Assembly: GCF_019649055.1 (NCBI RefSeq)
Contig: NW_026570263.1
Span: 248,001 to 312,000 of the forward strand
Source: Paramacrobiotus metropolitanus
Taxonomy: Eukaryota > Tardigrada > Eutardigrada > Parachela > Macrobiotidae
Reading direction: 5' to 3'
Length of the DNA stretch: 64,000 nucleotides
The position numbers and the translations under genes are program-made. The stretch's first letter is position 1; every line of letters begins with the position of its first letter. Below are positions 51,743-63,567 of the stretch, one piece after another. Below the pieces are notes generated by a model. That model was not told the DNA's origin. It did not search any database and worked only from the letters and a program-made list of their open reading frames with translations.

Positions 51743-52985
51743 AATTCTGTGCTGCTGTGTCCGCATGCTAAAATTTCTCTTGCCGAATTGATTTTATTTT
51801 AAAAAACCACTACTCGTAGAATGCAAAAATTCCCGCCTGAAACATGAGTTACTGCTGCTCAGTCCGCATGCTAAGCTTTCTCTTGCCGAATTAACTTTAT
51901 TTCAGAAAGCCAACGAATGCCGAAATTTCCGTCTGTAACAATGAGTAAATGCCTCCACTTGCTAAAATGTTTTTAATTTGACATGTTTTTTGCATTTGGT
52001 GATCACGCGTGTTAGCTGAGCAATGGGCTTTCGAGGCAGTTATTACAAATACTGATTTTTATTATTATCAGCATTACTATTCATTATTATTATAGTTTGT
52101 TTATTTCTAATAGTAGATATATTATTCCTTATTTTTAAGTATTACTTTTTGTTTTCAAAACTGAGTGAAGAGCTTTGTTTTGTATTAAAGGAAAAACATT
52201 TCTGTTAAAAGAATTAGTTAATAAAATTATCGATAGAACTATTATTTAGTTTACGCCTTTACGGAACCATAAAAGCAACAATGGTATGGCGAAAGTCCAG
52301 CTTGATGCCGCGAGTGAATGTCCGCATAATGAAATTTATTTAATTTGCTGAAATGACTTCATGAAGAAATGGAAGAGCACCGAAACACCACTCTTCGATC
52401 AATCAGTAGAGTAATTAATAGTCAATAATACTAGTAACTCACTCAACAAATAATTCTTCCTCTACTAATAATCACTAGCATACGGCGAATTTTTAAAAAA
52501 TAAGGATGTCACGTGCAAAAACCGAAGCTGTTGTACAAATAGGCAGGAAAATTACGCAAACTAATTTCATGAAATTTGGTGTCTGGAACTTCGAGGTAAC
52601 TTTCTTCCAAAACCTGATACGCAGTAATGATGTTTGCGGTTACACGTAACCTGTTGCCGTACATTTAATTGCGCTATACTGTCGCCCTTTCGTCTTTCCG
52701 ACAAAGAAATCATATTGCACTATCGCTCTGCCAGTTACAAAATTTCGACAAACAGGAGCATTAAATTTTACTGATTACTGATGTACTGCAGTTTTTATGT
52801 CCCAGTCTGCCACGCTGTGTCAGCAGTTTCCGTTCGAAAATATACGCATTTCCGCCAATCCACTAATAATTACTTTATGATAAGCCAACCAGCGAAATTC
52901 GTTTTGGTCATTTTTCGTTATTCGAAGGAAAAGAAGATCGAAAAACTAAAGTTGTAGGGACAAACTACAGGATTTTAGCCGTTTT

Positions 52986-53796
52986 TTAAGCTATCGCACG
53001 AAATTCTGCGCCGGACAGTGTTGGAGGAAAAGGGAGAAAAAGAAACGGCGGAGTTAGGATTGTATATATAATAATAACAATTAAATGTCAATATACCCGT
53101 GTTTACGTAGAAGTATACATACTACGAAAATGCGCCATTGCGCTAAGTAGTAAACCGGCGCGCAGCGTACTTACATGCAGGCAGCAAACAGTACATATAA
53201 AATTTTATATAAAATACTTAAGTATCCTGACTATGCTTAAGTTTTGTGTAAAGTATGGTACCACGAGATTTCCATGTTGCCCATGGCAACTCGCCATGAG
53301 ATTGTCTCGCCTCATTATTAGTTCACGATAATTTAAAAAGCAGATCGCTTCTTCACGACGAGACATTTTGGTTGCTTACTTTAGCGCATATACTGCACAC
53401 AATATAATATTATGCGTTGTTTACAGTAAATAAAAGTATGTTCCCATAAAGGAAACTTCTGACCTTAACTGTACAGTATTGAAAAAGAAATTAAATTTAA
53501 ATTGGTAAATTTAATTAAATTTATTGACCTTTCACTGTTCGCTCACATATAAGTCAGTCTATTTACATGTACTGATTGTACTCGTATCTCTATTTATGTT
53601 TCTATATGTATATACTGTACTATCAGGTTATTAAAGTTATATTATGTAGCATATAAACCCATATAAAACCATTTTCGCACCTTTAATTATATAACTGAAT
53701 ATATATTTGTCTTTATATATTCGTTTTGTTACATATATACATATTTGCATATGTACATGCAGGCGCAGTATAAATGGCAACGGACACGGCAACCCG
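52986..53796. other. Intergenic, no gene seen
   Basis: AT-rich; no coding text recognised. Confidence 0.4.
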
Positions 53797-53799
53797 CTC

Positions 53800-54645
53800 G
53801 GCTAGACACTGGCTCACGCGATGGTCTTCAAGAAAGTCCGGCAGGCGCTGGGCTTGGACCCCTGCATTTTCACCCGCTCGAGTGCCGCGTACGTGATAAA
53901 GGAGACGCTGGAGCACTTCCTTCCTTAAACATCCCCATCTACGACATTTACGGCATGAGGAAAGCTCCGGTACGTCACGCTTAACTTTTACAATATAGTG
54001 CGATATATGTAAATTACCTAATAAATTACTGCCTTTTCTAGCTCCCCACACACTAAACCTGCCCGGCGCTTTAAAAATCGGCTCGGGAACTGGAACTGAT
54101 GACAAAGATCGACAAGCCAGAGATTGGGCGACTAACGCGCCGCTGGAAAGGCTGACCAAGCCCGCATAAGAATGGTAACATTATTTTGATGAACTTGAAG
54201 TTTCCGTACTAGTCAATAATTCCCTTGGTTTTTTATTTATTTAAATATTTTGGCTTTTTATTGTCTTTATAGTATGGGTTTTTTAATATTTCTACGTATT
54301 CCCGCCATCGCTATATTCCGCCATCGTCACAAATTACATTTATGGCATCTATATCTTTGCAGGATTCACGAGAACATCGGCCAGGACGTGAGCACGGTGA
54401 CGGAGGCCGCGTCGGACTGACCAGCCTGCAGAAGATTGTCGAGAAGCGCATGGCGCTGCATGATCAACAAGCGCGTCACCAGCCGCGCCCAGTGCGTGCA
54501 GAAATTCAAGCTGGTCCCTTAGGACTACAGCATGCCCAGCAGCGACTGGGTTCCACGCTGAAACTGAAGTGCAACGTCGTTGTCGTAAAGTACAGAGCTA
54601 TCACTGAGATCACAGAGCAGTTCTACGACGAGACCGATTCGTGAG
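53800..54645 (+). pseudogene. Long-chain acyl-CoA synthetase (bubblegum/ACSBG-like) pseudogene, C-terminal exons
   Basis: Three exon-like blocks remain. Block 1 (about 53800-53969) reads AHAMVFKKVRQALGLDPC and IKETLEHFLP, then after a one-base shift near 53920 LNIPIYDIYGMRKAP, ending in a GT donor. Block 2 starts at 54042 after TTTTCTAG with SPHTLNLPGALKIGS. Block 3 (about 54355-54645) shows a stop early on, NKRVTSRAQCVQKFKLVP, a second stop, DYSMPSSD, and, one frame over, TLKLKCNVVVVKYRA ending QFYDE. Introns are still recognisable, so it derives from a gene copy, not from a processed mRNA. The functional enzyme would activate fatty acids with ATP and CoA. Confidence 0.82.
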
Positions 54646-55774
54646 CGAAGCCACTCCCCTCTCTGACGTGAATCCTCGTTGCCGCTCGCTCCTTTCCTTT
54701 TCTCCCGGTTATTCATGCGTGCGGAGAGAATGCATGAACTTGCACATTGTTTGCTCACTCAGTCTTTTGCCCCTTTGAGGATTCTCATTTTTTCTGTCGT
54801 AGGCACCACATTCTAACATTATTACATGATGTTAAGTGTCTCTTGTTGAGATCCATTCGTAATAATCCGTCCTATATTCTGCGTAGATCAGTATTCGGTG
54901 AAGTATGGGCATTTGCAGCGTCAATGTAAGCACCGCAGAATACCTACAACGTCCGACTTAAAACAGTAACGGCTACAGTACGTTTTCCCGTATACTGCGC
55001 AAAAACTACCCGTAGCCTCTTTGCATTTTTTAAAGAACAAGAATAATAAAAAGAATAACAAGAATCATAAAAATATAAAATCATAAAAATAAAAAAAATA
55101 TACGGCGCACCTACAGTATATTATCGAAGACAAAAATATTAACAGTCACTTTGCGACATTAAGTACGAGTACTGTACCTGAAAAGTAAGTATCCAAGGTA
55201 GCAAACGCGTGCGGCATTTAACCGCTAGATAAATAATGCTGTAGATTGATTCGTCTATATTTTTATTTTTTCTCGTTTTCTCGTCGGTTATCGTATTAGT
55301 ACAGTGTACAACCTGCATGTAATACTTCAGCGCTCCATACTTCTTCCCATAATAAAAACCTTTTGGACCTAGTTTTCGAGCAGAGCGTTTTGAAAAACTA
55401 AAAATACCTTATTTCGAACCCCTATCAAAAATTAGATATTTTTTTACACTAAGCTTAGCAAAAACTGATGACGAGACGCGCGCGTTGACCCTTAAATTCC
55501 TTAATGAATGCCTTTTACATTATGCAGATGAAGCAGCATAGTAATTCATGCACGGTCTACGTCTACAGAGATCTTCTAATTTACGGCTGGTGGAATTCAA
55601 CGATTCAAAGAAAAAAAGACAAACTATTTATTCTAGTGGGTCTTTCATTCGCCGAGCCATTGAATTTGACCGGTCGCAAAAAAGGTTATCAGTTATCACG
55701 CGTTTAATGTTAGGTAAAAGTTGAAACTAACGTAACGCGCTCACTTTTTTTCCTGATATGGCACGCTCAAATTT
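54646..55774. other. Intergenic, no gene seen
   Basis: AT-rich; no coding text recognised. Confidence 0.4.
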
Positions 55775-56620
55775 TCAGTGAAAAGATTGCGGGCTATTCC
55801 TGGGAAAAATAAGCAGTGTCGTCGTCTTAACTATCCACTCGTGTATGCCCTGATGCGGCCGTAACAGGCACTGCACGTATCCTCCGTCGGCCTGAGTGAC
55901 ATTCCGAAAGTGCAACTGGGCATGCACCAGCTGTCCGGGGTTGTTGGTAAACTCTGTGAAGCCCGATTCAAAGTTCTCTCCGGTGGGCATCGGGAGTCCG
56001 TAAGGCTCCTCCCAGGGACCAGAAACGATGCGGCCACGGTGGACCCACATCATGTGGTTGTCCAAATTCATTGCAATGCCTTCCGGGAGGGGCAGCCGGA
56101 TACTGCACTGCACCGTGACTGTCTCGCCCTCAGTGGCGGTCACGTAGGGAGCATCGAGCGCGGCGAAGACGTCGCTGCGGTGTGTGATCAACGGCAGCAG
56201 CTGGTAGCGCTGCAGGACGCGGCGATGGGGCATATAGACGTGGCCCGAAGGCTCGATGATGCACTGCACAGAGCCGCCGGAGCGCATGGTGACGTTGGGA
56301 ACTACGAAAATCAAGGTGAGGTTGACGTGAGTAAAGTTGTATTTCTGCCGCGTGGTGTTCTCCACCGGCACCGGTTGTCCATCCCTGAAAACGGTGCGGT
56401 CCTGGTGCAGCCAGGACACGTGGCGCCAGTCGACGCCGGCGGGAACACTGCAGTTGAACGCCGCGTCCTCCCCTAAACGCGGCCGGTACACCACGCTGTC
56501 CGTCACGATATTGCTGGGCACCATTCCAGGCAGTATGACCCGGTCGTCCTGTCGGTTAATCAGCATCGCCTCCGCAAGCCTTTTCTTCACTAACAGATGA
56601 GCCAGTTGTAATTTTCCCAT
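55775..56620 (-). CDS. Two-Ig-domain protein, copy 2, 281 residues
   Basis: Ig domain 1 spans VYRPRLGEDAAFNCSVPAG, VSWLHQDR and GGSVQCII; domain 2 spans TEGETVTVQCSIRLPLPEG, MMWVHRGR and DGGYVQCLLRPHQG. The core Cys and Trp of both domains are present, and there are several N-glycosylation sites. The ORF has an ATG at 56620 but no signal peptide (MGKLQLAHLLVKKRL), so a leader exon may be missing, or the protein start lies elsewhere. The C-terminus ends shortly after domain 2 (TTLLIFP), where a further exon with a stalk or anchor could follow. It is the intact paralogue of the frameshifted copy at 37.1 kb. Ligand unknown. Confidence 0.72.
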   Translation of the reverse strand: MGKLQLAHLLVKKRLAEAMLINRQDDRVILPGMVPSNIVTDSVVYRPRLGEDAAFNCSVPAGVDWRHVSWLHQDRTVFRDGQPVPVENTTRQKYNFTHVNLTLIFVVPNVTMRSGGSVQCIIEPSGHVYMPHRRVLQRYQLLPLITHRSDVFAALDAPYVTATEGETVTVQCSIRLPLPEGIAMNLDNHMMWVHRGRIVSGPWEEPYGLPMPTGENFESGFTEFTNNPGQLVHAQLHFRNVTQADGGYVQCLLRPHQGIHEWIVKTTTLLIFPRNSPQSFH

Positions 56621-57466
56621 AATTATTTATTTCGTTTTCCTTAAACGTGCACACCCCATAATTAAACTGGGGTTCAGAAAGTCTAGCGGCTTCAGTCGCC
56701 TTTCAACGCCCCATTACTTGTATAACGAAATCTGACGCATGGCCTCCATTTTTTCATATAGGTGAGACTGCGATCGAACAGTGCGTTAGAATGATACTTA
56801 TTATTATTTTCATAATATTATGTCACACACTAAATTTATGTGGCATAATAATGCATTCGAGGTCGTTCAGCGGTTAGACGCACGGCAGGCACGGGTTTTA
56901 TGTACCAGTGGCGAATCGAGGTGGCTTTTTGAGCTGGGGCCAGGGAACTCGCTTAAAAAGAGAAGGAGTATTGTGCCGAATATTTGGCTGTTTCAGCAGG
57001 AAAAAGTTTCGCAATGTGCCTCCATTTTGCAATTTTTTTTAAGCCTCCGCGCTGGGGTAGAGCATGTCACCTGTAAAGCTGCAGCCACCATCCCCACTAA
57101 TTTATCATTGGTTTCGATTTCCGTCATCGGCGATTCTTGTTTCATCAGTAATTACTTTCACCGTTCCACTTATTATTGTCAACGCCGTCCGCGAGGGGCA
57201 AGAGTTTTTACTCGAACTAGATAATTACTCAAAAATCGAATTTGAAATTAGCATAACAACAGCGTATTTCTTACCACGGCGTCCGCCCTTAATTGTAAAA
57301 ATATGAATCTGTGGTAAAATGAAGACCAGGAGTCAGGATTTCCTGTGCAAAAAAGTAGCCGCGCGCTTGCGGGTCAGAATGGAGAAAGGAACAAACTTTG
57401 ACCTTTGTAAAAGTTTTTGTAAAACTCATGCGAATAAAGGTTGCGTTCCGTTTTGCTAATCACTAC
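56621..57466. other. Intergenic, no gene seen
   Basis: A 134-codon open frame at 56820-57224 has no recognisable features and is not supported. Confidence 0.35.
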
Positions 57467-57604
57467 TCACAGCTCAGTGACGGCGACCTTTGACGTGATG
57501 GCAGACATCCCGTACACACTTGCAGCTGCATCATTAAACACCACACGCATGCTGACCACAGGAGTCCAGTCCTCCGCCTGCATGTAGACATCATGGCTCC
57601 CTTG
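57467..57604 (-). CDS. Orphan terminal exon of an unidentified gene
   Basis: On the minus strand a TTACCTTGCAG acceptor is followed by an open phase-0 stretch of 45 codons with good coding character (YMQAEDWTPVVSMRVVF, then AVTEL and a stop). Upstream exons on the minus strand, at higher coordinates, were not recognised. It may be the 3' exon of a gene with distant exons or a relic of one. I do not recognise the family. Confidence 0.35.
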   Translation of the reverse strand, partial: QGSHDVYMQAEDWTPVVSMRVVFNDAAASVYGMSAITSKVAVTEL

Positions 57605-58936
57605 CTGCAAGGTAATGTAATTCGAGATCCGTATATAGAAACTACTTATAGCAATTTATGTAATAAGAAATAAGGCGCCAGGAAGGTAAAATCTGCAGTA
57701 ATATATTACCTAATTTAATTCGACCTTGACAGTTGCCCCCTTTTCTATAGGTACTGTGATAACAAGCTAACAATCTAACAGGCTCCAATCGACTTCTGGT
57801 ATATCTGACTACCAACTTTACCTAATACTGTCCTCTACAACGTTGTTATTATTATTGTTGTTGTAACGTTGTTACTGTTATCAACTAATAGTACTATACT
57901 TTACTCCCCGGCGAAGTAACGTAGGTAAGTTCGTACTAGTTACAGACTTACAGTACTCAGAAAAGACTAATTAAGCTACATTATTTCATAATTATAGTTT
58001 TATTATAAGTACAGCAACCTTAGCAACAAAGTCAGTGCAGACAAGTGAGACAACCTAACAATGTACAGTAATCTGCTAACATAGGCGAATTTAACCCCTT
58101 TGGGTGGAAGGCGCAATAAGAACCCGGGAACCCAAAGCCAATGAACTAATCTGACCCGGAAACTGCGTCTGCAAATCATCATCAGTGAGCATAGATTACC
58201 CGAGTTGGGACAAAACTTTTTTTAGTGCGTTATTGTGTACAACACTTGTTATAACGCACTAAAAAAAGTTTTGCTATAACTCATGCTCACTCTCTCAGTG
58301 AGTGCAATGAAATCTTTTGAAAACAATTAAACTGGTATAATTTGCGTGTAATGCAGAGTGTCATGTCAAAAATTACAACAATTACAATCAGCAGTTAATC
58401 TATTAACAGTTAATTCTTAATAATGGACATTTCTTACAGTAAGAGACCCACACATCACTTAACATTCAGCACCAACTGACCCATGCCGTCGTCTAATCAC
58501 AGGAAATATCTGATCTAAGTTTGCTCCTATCAGTACCGTTCCCACGATAGATGTCGCATTGCCTCGTTGGATTTCGATGCTGCTCGGCCCAACCCGCACG
58601 ATAACAGTAGGGGGGGGGGCAGAAAATGCAACAGGAAACCGGCGAAAAGCGGGCTAAAGAGGAGTTGCTTCACCGGTAGATCAGCATCGAAGTCCAACGC
58701 GGCGATAAGAAGCATAAGAACGGTTTAGTGCAGGAATCTGCAGTGTGCCTCCCTGCTACAGGTTCCGACCGGTGTTTCCAGTTGCTTTACGTTGGCAATC
58801 ATCACGACTAATTCTTTCTCCGGATTCTCACCATATCGACTCAACATCCGTCTTTGCTTGGTTGTCTAGATAGCTGGATGGCAATGGATGTTTTACGTAA
58901 ATATCTTGGTTAGATGGTGCTCTAGCCAGGCCATTG
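57605..58936. other. Intergenic, holding one long hairpin
   Basis: No gene seen. A G9-10 run occurs at about 58610. The hairpin at 58211-58273 is listed separately. Confidence 0.4.
58211..58273. repeat. Inverted repeat with 23-bp perfect arms
   Basis: Arms 58211-58233 and 58251-58273 (CAAAACTTTTTTTAGTGCG... and its exact complement) flank a 17-base spacer. A cruciform, small RNA hairpin or remnant of a MITE are possible. Confidence 0.85.
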
Positions 58937-59212
58937 TTAATAGAACTCCTCCCCGTACATGCGTAACCACGCACCTAGAACGCCCACTCCAAAACATAAT
59001 ACAACAAAAAGAACAACTGATCCAATGACGATCCCGACGATCGCTCCCGCTGACAAGCCGTCGGATGCTGTTATGGTGACAACCGTCGCATTCCCTGCAC
59101 TCGTTGTTGTCTGGTCCAACTCCACTCCGCTGTTCGCTGTCTGGCGGTGTGGTGTTGCTCGGCCCAACACAGCACTGATAACCCACGCCAGTACAATTAG
59201 CTTCAACAACAT
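58937..59212 (-). CDS. Small type I membrane protein, paralogue of the 11.05-kb gene, 91 residues
   Basis: From the ATG at 59212: signal peptide MLLKLIVLAWVISAVLG, then a short Thr/Ser ectodomain (TTTSAGNATVVTITAS), a helix starting GLSAGAIVGIVIGSV, and the end MYGEEFY. Length, order and both end motifs agree with the protein at 11051-11335 on the other strand. The frame is open upstream of the ATG but that text is not signal-peptide-like. Function unknown. Confidence 0.72.
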   Translation of the reverse strand: MLLKLIVLAWVISAVLGRATPHRQTANSGVELDQTTTSAGNATVVTITASDGLSAGAIVGIVIGSVVLFVVLCFGVGVLGAWLRMYGEEFY

Positions 59213-60597
59213 CTTTCCCAACAATCTAAAGGAAAACGAGTTGTCTGTTATCAAAAACGCCTTGCCACGGATCCCTGTAAGACCGGGTAACGTTGTAACA
59301 ATGGATATAACGCAGTAAACCAAATTTGCTTCAGAAGCAGATTTTCGTCGCGCGCTAAATATTTATTGCCTCTGTGAAATTAAGCTCTGACTGCCTGGAA
59401 TGCGGTGCGCCATACACTTTAGTCAACAAATTATCTCAATGTCCGGGATAAAACACTTTTTATTGATAAAACCACAAAAACAAATAACAATACAATCAGC
59501 AGTTATGGTCGATATAAGAAATCAGTGTTTCACATTTAATCAGCGAAAATTACAAAAACAGATCCGGCATAAGTTTCAAAACCAGATAACGAAAGGCTGA
59601 TAAGTTATCTTTTAATGCAGCGATCCAAACCGAAGATACCCACAATCCAGTATCAATCCAGTACACAAATTCTTCTTCTGAAATTTAGCGTGTAAATTTA
59701 GCGTGTACTGTGTGAACTGTCTGCATCGCTGAGAAGAATTTCTGTTGGCAAACAAAATCGAGCTACATTACTTAGCAAGATGTTATGGCGCGGTGTACAA
59801 GAACCACTCATATTACAATGAACCTAAGTGATCTATGACCTTAGACTAAGCAGTTCGTTAACGCGTTTTTTGCCTTTTTTGTAAAGATGGCGCTAGACTT
59901 GTTTGGCTGTTAAGAGAACGCTGTCCACTCTTTGTGGGAGTGTCAGGAAAACGTTGCAACGGTCCCGGTAATGTAACGCACACAGGGTAACCGGAGGAAA
60001 GTGGCCCGCTCTTGCTGCCCAGCATCTGTTAGGTGGTCGTGATATCCGCATACCGCTACGTGCAGGAGTATATGAGTCGCTAAACCGTTTAAAAGCTTTT
60101 TTATAAATATCATTTGTTTCTAAACTTCGCGGACGTCTTTACATCGTCCTTGAACTTTGAACGCTGCTGTTGTGGAATTACGATAACGTACTTTACGTTC
60201 TCTTGCCAACTTCTTTGTCTCAATTTTCTACGTTGTGTCAGCTGCCTCGAATTGGGTCCAAACCCAGATTGTGTGCTGACGTTAAGGTGACTGAATTAAA
60301 TTAATTATCTGCAAATTAAATTAATCATCTTGGTAAGTACTAAGCAGCCAGCATTTGCGGATATAACTGTGGGATATGGTCTCTGCGAACGTATGAAGTT
60401 GAACTGTAGTAAATGCGGTTCACAAATGTATGGTTACGTTCCAGGGTTTTATGTATTACTTTTAGCACTTATACTTGTAGTATACACGGAGAACGGCGTT
60501 ACGCCGTAGCGCATAACTTATTATGTATCAGATTTTTATCATTTCAAAGCGAAAAAACATTATAACATGAGACAGCCGAATGCCGTCAATGCAAAGG
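59213..60597. other. Intergenic, no gene seen
   Basis: AT-rich; no coding text recognised. Confidence 0.4.
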
Positions 60598-61521
60598 TCA
60601 CAAACACGCAGAGCACCAAACAGCAATGCTGTAACTACAAGTACAAGCAGCCCGTTCGTTCGCATCAGCGATCGTTACTGGTGCAAGTCCTTCGTTACTG
60701 GTGCAAGTACCGTTGGGCGGCAGTTGCTTCGGACTCCACAAAAGCTGATCGGATGCCGTGCCGCAGCTGAAATTCAGACCGTAATTCCAGGTGCTGGTGG
60801 TGAAATCGCAGAGAAAGTGCAGAAACGGCTGCATTTCGGGACAGGCACACGTTCCGTCCGTCGGGCACAGCGGGTTGTTGTCCACGTTCATATGGATGCG
60901 GCCGCCGCTTTTGACGTTAAGAGAGTCCAGCATGCACTGCGGCAAAAACTCCAGTTGGTTGTTGCCCAACAGCACGTCGCTGGTAAATTGAGGGAAGCTG
61001 AAATTAGTAGAGCAGTGGATAGATTTCAGTCCCGGACGCTGCCAGTCCAGCGCTAATCTCTGTGACGAACAAATGCTGAACAGAACGATACAGTACCATA
61101 AGGAATAATTCATTGGCGTATCTTAGGTTTCTTAGGTGACCGAGATATCGTTCCCGGTTAAATCCAGTTCGCGCAGCTGCGAGAATCCCTGAGAGAACCC
61201 GTCTTCCAGCCACCCACTTTGCTGTGGGTGACAACAAGGCCATGTAATCGGTCTTTGACGTTGTCGACGAACCGTTTGATCAGGACACTGGATTTCCTCT
61301 CGTTAACGAAACCTTGCAGCGTAGCCTGCAGGAGACCCGAGAGGTCGGCCGGCAGCGGTGGTGTAGTGGATGACAGGACGGTAGGGTAGTCGTCGCGACT
61401 GATGCCGATATGCTGGACGTCTTTGCGGATGCTCGCCACGTCAAAGTTGTCTGGGATGCCGCGAGAGTTAGAGGGGCAGGAAAGGTAAAGGTCAGCCGTG
61501 TCCAATCACCAGTAGTAGCAG
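60598..61521 (-). pseudogene. Leucine-rich-repeat secreted protein, copy C, broken
   Basis: The N-terminal half (about 61505 to 61158) has TPPLPADLSGLL, LIKRFVDNVKDRL and SKVGG; the frame then shifts near 61225, with LEDGFSQGFSQLRELDLTGN continuing in another frame to a stop. The C-terminal half (61113 to 60598) carries LLGNNQLEFLPQCMLDSL and the cap NNPLCPTDGTCACP, then FSCGTA. The organisation and the location of the frameshift agree with copies A and B at 19-22 kb. It begins with what could be a fresh signal peptide (MNYSLWYCIVLFSIC) for the C-terminal half alone, so a short secreted protein remains conceivable. Confidence 0.68.
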
Positions 61522-62300
61522 TCGGGGTGAGGCCACGGACCCTCATCTACAGTACAGAAAGACGCCTATCAAATTTACTTTGAAACCTCGTACCAGCGCT
61601 GGCAATTAAGTCGTTCAAGTTAAACCCATGAACTGAGTCTAAGGATCATCACGGCTGTCAACATCTTATAGCAATTACTCATCATTATTATACTAATATT
61701 TTCTTTTCGATCTGTATATGTACTCACTCTCTACAGTATATCGATGGCTACACCGCACCACGTCAAGGAGGATAAGCGCGGCTAGCCCGCAGAAGTAAAC
61801 GAACGCAAGATCGTCGCATTGTCATTTAAGTGGCGAAGATAGCGCGTAATCGCCGTTGTATAGTGACCTCGGTTTGCAGATTTTATGGATTGCAAGGCCT
61901 TGCTTGAGATTTGATTGGCAGACCTACGGGATACCCAAACTGACTATCGTAGTTTCCGTAAGAGCACAAAAACTTTTACCCTTTTACACTGAGTTTATAC
62001 CAAAGAGAAACGGCGTCCATTTTGCACGTGCTGTCTATTTCCGTTACCGTTTTCTTTGTTTCCTGTGATTGTAGTAATAACGCGCAAGTGTCTGTTGTCT
62101 GTCGATAAGGCCGAGACAAAAACGTCTGATTAAGTCTGATTAAATGTTTGTATACTTGTTATGGCAACAATGAGAAACTGTTTTTCTGCCATTAACCACG
62201 TAATCCTTGGTAGTTAACTGGTTACGAGCTGCTCCATTGAAAGGGCTGGTACCGGGGCAGAGCTACTGTGGTGCTACGTATCCAGCGAAAGTGAATTGTC
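61522..62300. other. Intergenic, no gene seen
   Basis: No coding text recognised. Confidence 0.35.
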
Positions 62301-62519
62301 TCCGAAAAGAACTGCGTTATCAGTAGTTTGAAGCATTGTCCCTTGTTAAAGGAATGGAAGTGAATGAAGGAATCGTTTTGTATCAAATTCTTGTGGAAAC
62401 ACTGTACAAGAAATCCGATAAAAGCGGTCGAATGTAAGTTAAATAAAATTGATACATTAATGACCTGCCGGCATTGCGCGAAATTCGGTGTATTCGTAGT
62501 CGCCAGTCGGTGATGATAG

Positions 62520-63368
62520 TTGGATAACATGATAAGTATAGTATATAGGTCGGGAGTGCCGCAAGGCACAAGGATGGGGCCTGTGTTGTTCATTGTGTAC
62601 ATAAACGATATGCCAAATGGAAATGACGCAGAATTGTTCGCCGATGATACGGTACTGTATGGCATCGGCCGCACGAAAGAAGAAGCTGCAGCGAAGTTAA
62701 GCGTGCAGATTGGCAGTGTGACAACCTGGCTTGCAGATAACACCCTCTGCATAAACGAAAAGAAGTGCAAACTCATGTACATCTGTTCCGAACCGAAGAA
62801 CAGCCAACCTTCTCCAGTGGTGATGATCAATGGCTACCAGATGGAGGAAGAAAAGTGCGTAAAGTATCTGGGGATCTACATAGACCGCAACCTGAAGTGG
62901 GGAACGCATGTAGATCACGTGCTGCGAAAAGTTAACTACGGTATCGCAATGATTAACTGCGCGAAAGACGGCCTGGATCTGCCCCAGCGTAGGAGCCTTT
63001 ACCATGCTTGTGTGCAGCCACACTTCGACTACGGGTCGGATACGTGGTCACCGGCATCTTTGGCTTTGCGCGGCAAACTGGCTAAAGCACAGCGGAAAGC
63101 ACTGCGGGCGATTTCTGATTACAAGGAGCGGGTAACCCCCGAGCTGTACCAGAAACTGCGCATCCTGCCGGTGTACGACCGTTGGAAGCAGTCCGAGGCA
63201 GTATGGTTGTACAAGATCTACAACCACGAAGCGTACCATCCTCCACAGTACCTGGTCGACATGATTGACTTCACGGATGTTACAGCGCGGTATAACCTCC
63301 GGAAGCCAAAAGAATCGAAGCCAAAGCGAAGAAGAAGATCGGGGAAGGCACGTTGGCCATGCGTTTAA
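62520..63368 (+). pseudogene. Non-LTR reverse transcriptase, C-terminal 282 codons
   Basis: It begins near the conserved block SGVPQGTRMGPVLFIVYIND, continues to the catalytic FADD (ELFADDTVLYG), then the thumb region CKLMYI, KYLGIYIDRNLKW and the conserved QPHFDYGSDTW. The frame ends KRRRRSGKARWPCV. The N-terminal endonuclease and RT fingers are missing, as expected for incomplete reverse transcription. This part is still open without stops, so the insertion is fairly young. Confidence 0.88.
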
Positions 63369-63534
63369 GGGACATTTTCGAGCGCATACAAAACGTTAAT
63401 ATGCAGATACTCAGCGTTGATGGTGTTGGTTTTTTCAAATTTGCTCTCCGAATGGTGGATCTGTCGTAATCTTAACGTTGTTTTTGTAGCGACCAGACGT
63501 TGAAGTCCCGTTAAACGGGTTGTCTGCTCTTGAT

Positions 63535-63535
<1 letters not shown>

Positions 63536-63566
<31 letters not shown>
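63536..63566. repeat. (TAA)n microsatellite tail
   Basis: About ten TAA/AAT units directly downstream of the retrotransposon 3' untranslated region; it marks the end of the element. Confidence 0.88.

Positions 63567-63567
<1 letters not shown>

Larger units (their letters stand above)
49275..52985. repeat. Tandem duplication of about 1.7-2.0 kb (two diverged units)
   Basis: Unit 1 is about 49275-51262, unit 2 about 51266-52985. Both begin GCCCAACCTCGGCCTCCGG and contain, in order, TTAGCAAACTTTACTGTAA, a 30-bp minisatellite, TGTCCGCATGCTAAAAT, TAATTTGACATG and CCGCATAATGAAATTTATT. Both end with GGACAAACTACAGGATTTTA. Neither contains a supported gene. Confidence 0.82.
62300..63566 (+). mobile_element. 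5'-truncated non-LTR retrotransposon with (TAA)n tail
   Basis: The reverse transcriptase C-terminal half is followed by about 170 bases of 3' untranslated region and a TAATAATAA array of about ten units (63536-63566), a 3' tail of the type used by I/Jockey/CR1-like elements. The 5' boundary is vague: text just before 62520 looks like decayed RT. Relatives: the relic at 20640-20930. Confidence 0.8.

Noticed and set aside
56820-57224. 134-codon ORF
   Set aside because: No family motif, signal peptide or paralogue; composition does not differ from flanking non-coding DNA.
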